Positions 33,576 to 35,569 of a DNA stretch of 35,569 nt are shown here, in pieces. A model generated the notes under the pieces. The model searched no databases. It worked only from the letters and a program-made list of their open reading frames with translations, and was not told the DNA's origin. The position numbers and the translations under genes were made by a program. Within the stretch, counting starts at the first letter, position 1. Each line of letters opens with the position of its first letter. This stretch comes from Candidatus Kapaibacterium sp. (GTDB lineage: Bacteria > Bacteroidota > Ignavibacteria > Kapaibacteriales > Kapaibacteriaceae). The DNA lies in contig JAPLFN010000059.1 in assembly GCA_026390655.1 (NCBI GenBank), forward strand, positions 26,395 to 61,963, in the 5' to 3' direction.

Positions 33576-34391
33576 ATGACCACCATTGAAACGCTGGCAA
33601 GTGTACACGGCCGTACGCTCCTGCGCGACATATACCGAGAACTACGTTTCGAGCGCCAGGTGAGCGCGCTCGTGACGCTGACCACGTTGTGGCGTATCTG
33701 CACCACGGAGCGAGAGCTCATCAGGATGACTAAGCGAGATGTAGTGGTCCTCCACCCCCTCGGCCTCCTCTCCGGTACGGCTCTCTGGATGCAAGAAGTG
33801 GTAAACCGCTTCTTCTACTCGGCAGTAAACGCATTCGTCTATTTCGGCGCATCTATCCTCCTTGTTGCTGTTGGCCTTAACCGAACAAGAGTTATTGAGA
33901 CACCCGGTCTCGTAGTAGGAGGCGTGATTTTAGAAGCGCTGTTGCTTCTCCTGCTTTTTGTGGTGATGTTCTTTACTCCTCCTGAAGACCTTGAGTCTGC
34001 CTCGGCTTCAAGTGAACAGTCAGCAGCAACAGAAGAGCTGCTTCGAGAGTTGGGGGAGATCGGGCGCGACTATGCAGCGATGGCAGTCCAACTCGAAACC
34101 ATTGCCGGTACTCTGAATGACCTCGTGGAACGTCAGGACACAATGATCGTCCAAATGCGAGACGGTGTGGAAGCCGCGGTTAGCGCTGTTGCGCCAAATC
34201 CAAACCTTCTACATGCAATGCGAGATACCACCACATCACTTGAAAACTTTACCGGTAGTGTAGATGCCTTGGGTGAGCGATTAAAGGCTGTTGAGCAACA
34301 AGAAGTTGCGCGCCTCGTTCGAAGTGAACTGGAAAGAATACTCTCTCGCCATATACTGGATCGCGATGAACGATCGTCATCGGCCTCGTAG
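33576..34391 (+). CDS. Two-TM coiled-coil membrane protein, divergent GldL/PorL candidate
   Basis: A 271-residue protein from ATG 33576. The frame is open back to 33402, but the added part overlaps the divergent cargo gene and is very basic. Residues 1-~75 are a hydrophilic N-terminal extension. TM1 is ~80-101 and TM2 ~110-133. TM2 contains a buried glutamate (E120 in GGVILEALLLLLL) and ends FFTPPEDLE, which parallels the GldL pattern of a TM2 Glu followed by a Pro-Pro exit. Residues ~145-260 are a long heptad-rich coiled coil, also as in GldL. GldL and GldM together form the proton-driven inner-membrane motor of T9SS and gliding. The next gene overlaps by 26 bp and has a GldM-like N-terminus. 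The N-terminal extension is unusual for GldL, and overall identity looks low, so a different two-TM coiled-coil protein is possible. Confidence 0.6.
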   Translation: MTTIETLASVHGRTLLRDIYRELRFERQVSALVTLTTLWRICTTERELIRMTKRDVVVLHPLGLLSGTALWMQEVVNRFFYSAVNAFVYFGASILLVAVGLNRTRVIETPGLVVGGVILEALLLLLLFVVMFFTPPEDLESASASSEQSAATEELLRELGEIGRDYAAMAVQLETIAGTLNDLVERQDTMIVQMRDGVEAAVSAVAPNPNLLHAMRDTTTSLENFTGSVDALGERLKAVEQQEVARLVRSELERILSRHILDRDERSSSAS

Positions 34392-35569
34392 GCGAGTAGA
34401 GATCTACTTCGTGCTCTACTTGGTTGCGCTCGTCCTGCTGATGCCGGACAGGCTTGATCAGTTAGGGGTAAAAAGCGAGGCAGCCTCTCTTGCACATGCG
34501 CGACTTGAGTTCACTCCCGACAGAATGAGGTTGCTCTGCAGGCTCACGCGAGATAGTGTTGGGGGAGCTCGTGTGACAACGCTTGACTCGTTCAATGTTA
34601 TTCGGTACAGCGGAACCGTAACAGATATGCGCGTAAGCGCCCGAATCGAAGAAGTGGAGTCCGGCCAGATTTTAACGATTGAGCCGGGCGAGTCGGCAAC
34701 GCCGATGTTTGCTCTTGAGCATCAACCGCAACGCAATGCCGTAGTGTTTCATTGGCGTCCGGATCTGGCAAATGCGATCACGCGAACCTTCCGCGTAACT
34801 ATCCTCGGAAGCGGTTCTCCGGGCGTCCATTCCGGAGCAAACAGTGCGGACATCGATGAACTCCCGGCCGGCCTCCGTATGACGGGGTCTACCCAATTCG
34901 TGCTCACTACCATGGTTGAGAATGAGAATCCCGCCACGATCATCACGCTGCCCGGAGGTAGAGACACGGTAGTTGTTCGCGACACATCAGGGGGAAGCAA
35001 CACGATTGCTTCGCTCGGAGAGTTCTGGATAGATGCTGCGAGAGATAAGATCTCAACGATATCAACGCGTGAATGGACGAATCGTATCAGCGTTGGTGGT
35101 GCAGACCCGGCCCGTGATCTCGTTGGCCTTCCTCGGATTAGAGTGATCGGTGAGAGCATCGGTGATGTTCAACGCTACACGGACCAACGTACGATCATTG
35201 TTAAGGGGCGTGCACCACGCAGCGGAACAATCACGGTGGAGGTTTCGGCTCAACGACGAGATGGGCAAACTCGTACGGTTACATTTACGGTCAGCGCTCA
35301 GCCCCTTGCAGTAGTAGACGTGCCGGACGTGATGTATCCGAATATTGAATACACAGTAGATCCGAAGTTGCCATTGGTAGAGAATTCGCGTGCCGTGATT
35401 AAGGACGGGGAGCGTGAGATTGCATCAGCCAGTGAAGGCGTCCTACGCATCAAGCCACAGATGCGAGATACAGGACGAACCTTGAACTTCGAGCGAATTG
35501 TTGACGGAAGTAGAGAAGGATCCGTCCAGCAAATTCAAGTACGAAGCTATTCCGTGCCTGTGATTCGCG
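34366..35569 (+). CDS. One-TM periplasmic protein, divergent GldM/PorM candidate (3'-truncated)
   Basis: Open from ATG 34366 to the window end (401 codons, no stop), overlapping the preceding gene by 26 bp. The N-terminus has an arginine cluster followed by one TM helix (RPRRRVEIYFVLYLVALVLL, residues 6-25). This parallels the GldM start (SPRQKMINLMYLV...), where an Arg at the head of the helix pairs with the TM2 Glu of GldL. The remainder is predicted periplasmic and beta-rich, with Ig-like strand patterns (GTITVEVSAQRRDGQTRTVTFTV) and a segment VPDVMYPNIEYTVDP reminiscent of the GldM YxGxxNP strand. A long helical first periplasmic domain, present in characterised GldM, is not evident. The assignment rests on topology, gene order and the TM motif. 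Confidence 0.6.
   Translation, partial: MNDRHRPRRRVEIYFVLYLVALVLLMPDRLDQLGVKSEAASLAHARLEFTPDRMRLLCRLTRDSVGGARVTTLDSFNVIRYSGTVTDMRVSARIEEVESGQILTIEPGESATPMFALEHQPQRNAVVFHWRPDLANAITRTFRVTILGSGSPGVHSGANSADIDELPAGLRMTGSTQFVLTTMVENENPATIITLPGGRDTVVVRDTSGGSNTIASLGEFWIDAARDKISTISTREWTNRISVGGADPARDLVGLPRIRVIGESIGDVQRYTDQRTIIVKGRAPRSGTITVEVSAQRRDGQTRTVTFTVSAQPLAVVDVPDVMYPNIEYTVDPKLPLVENSRAVIKDGEREIASASEGVLRIKPQMRDTGRTLNFERIVDGSREGSVQQIQVRSYSVPVIR

Noticed and set aside
1-35569. tRNA genes, SRP RNA, riboswitches, insertion sequences or prophage
   Set aside because: All gaps are below about 120 bp, and none shows a cloverleaf, transposase, terminal repeats or a recognisable structured leader.

Overview
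The window is a gene-dense piece of bacterial chromosome with no intergenic gap over about 120 bp. It reads as a member of the Bacteroidota/Chlorobi (FCB) group. The evidence is several large secreted proteins ending in type IX secretion (T9SS) C-terminal sorting-like domains, perfect or near TAnnTTTG promoter boxes, and a GldL/GldM-like gene pair. The mix of SBBP, FG-GAP/ASPIC and DUF4397 cargo would fit a Kapabacteria- or Ignavibacteria-like lineage, but that placement is inference. I see no mobile element, CRISPR array, tRNA or rRNA.

Layout. (1) 1-1098: 3' part of the replicative helicase gene dnaB. (2) 1160-5319: a translationally coupled pair, a secreted WD40 protein and an outer-membrane barrel carrying two OmpA-like domains. 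(3) 5303-9950, minus: a small membrane protein, an FG-GAP/ASPIC secreted protein, and a CDF metal transporter. (4) 9990-16425, minus: glgP, a DUF4397 secreted protein, ffh and rpsP, closed by a clear intrinsic terminator. (5) 16500-22687, plus: a tightly coupled six-gene operon of Sua5, HPr, PtsI (enzyme I), a POTRA/Omp85-like barrel, DeoC and pirin. (6) 22670-33459, minus: a giant SBBP/Ig secreted protein coupled to a small barrel, then prfC, then a glycine-rich secreted protein. (7) 33576-end, plus and divergent: a two-TM coiled-coil protein and a one-TM periplasmic protein, which I interpret as a divergent GldL/GldM (PorL/PorM) T9SS motor; the second gene runs off the window.

How it fits together. 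Five proteins look like T9SS cargo, and next to them lies a candidate for the proton-driven motor that powers that secretion. Two cargo genes are each followed, through an ATGATG overlap, by a barrel of one family marked by a PTCCxGYT motif. This suggests a repeated cargo-plus-barrel module. The central operon combines translation (tRNA t6A synthesis) with HPr and enzyme I but no PTS permease, and it is transcribed divergently from glycogen phosphorylase.

Most notable: the GldL/GldM-like pair, an HPr with an exact 30-bp tandem duplication that lengthens its active-site helix by ten residues, and the repeated cargo-barrel pairs. Assignments rest on motif reading only; no searches were run.
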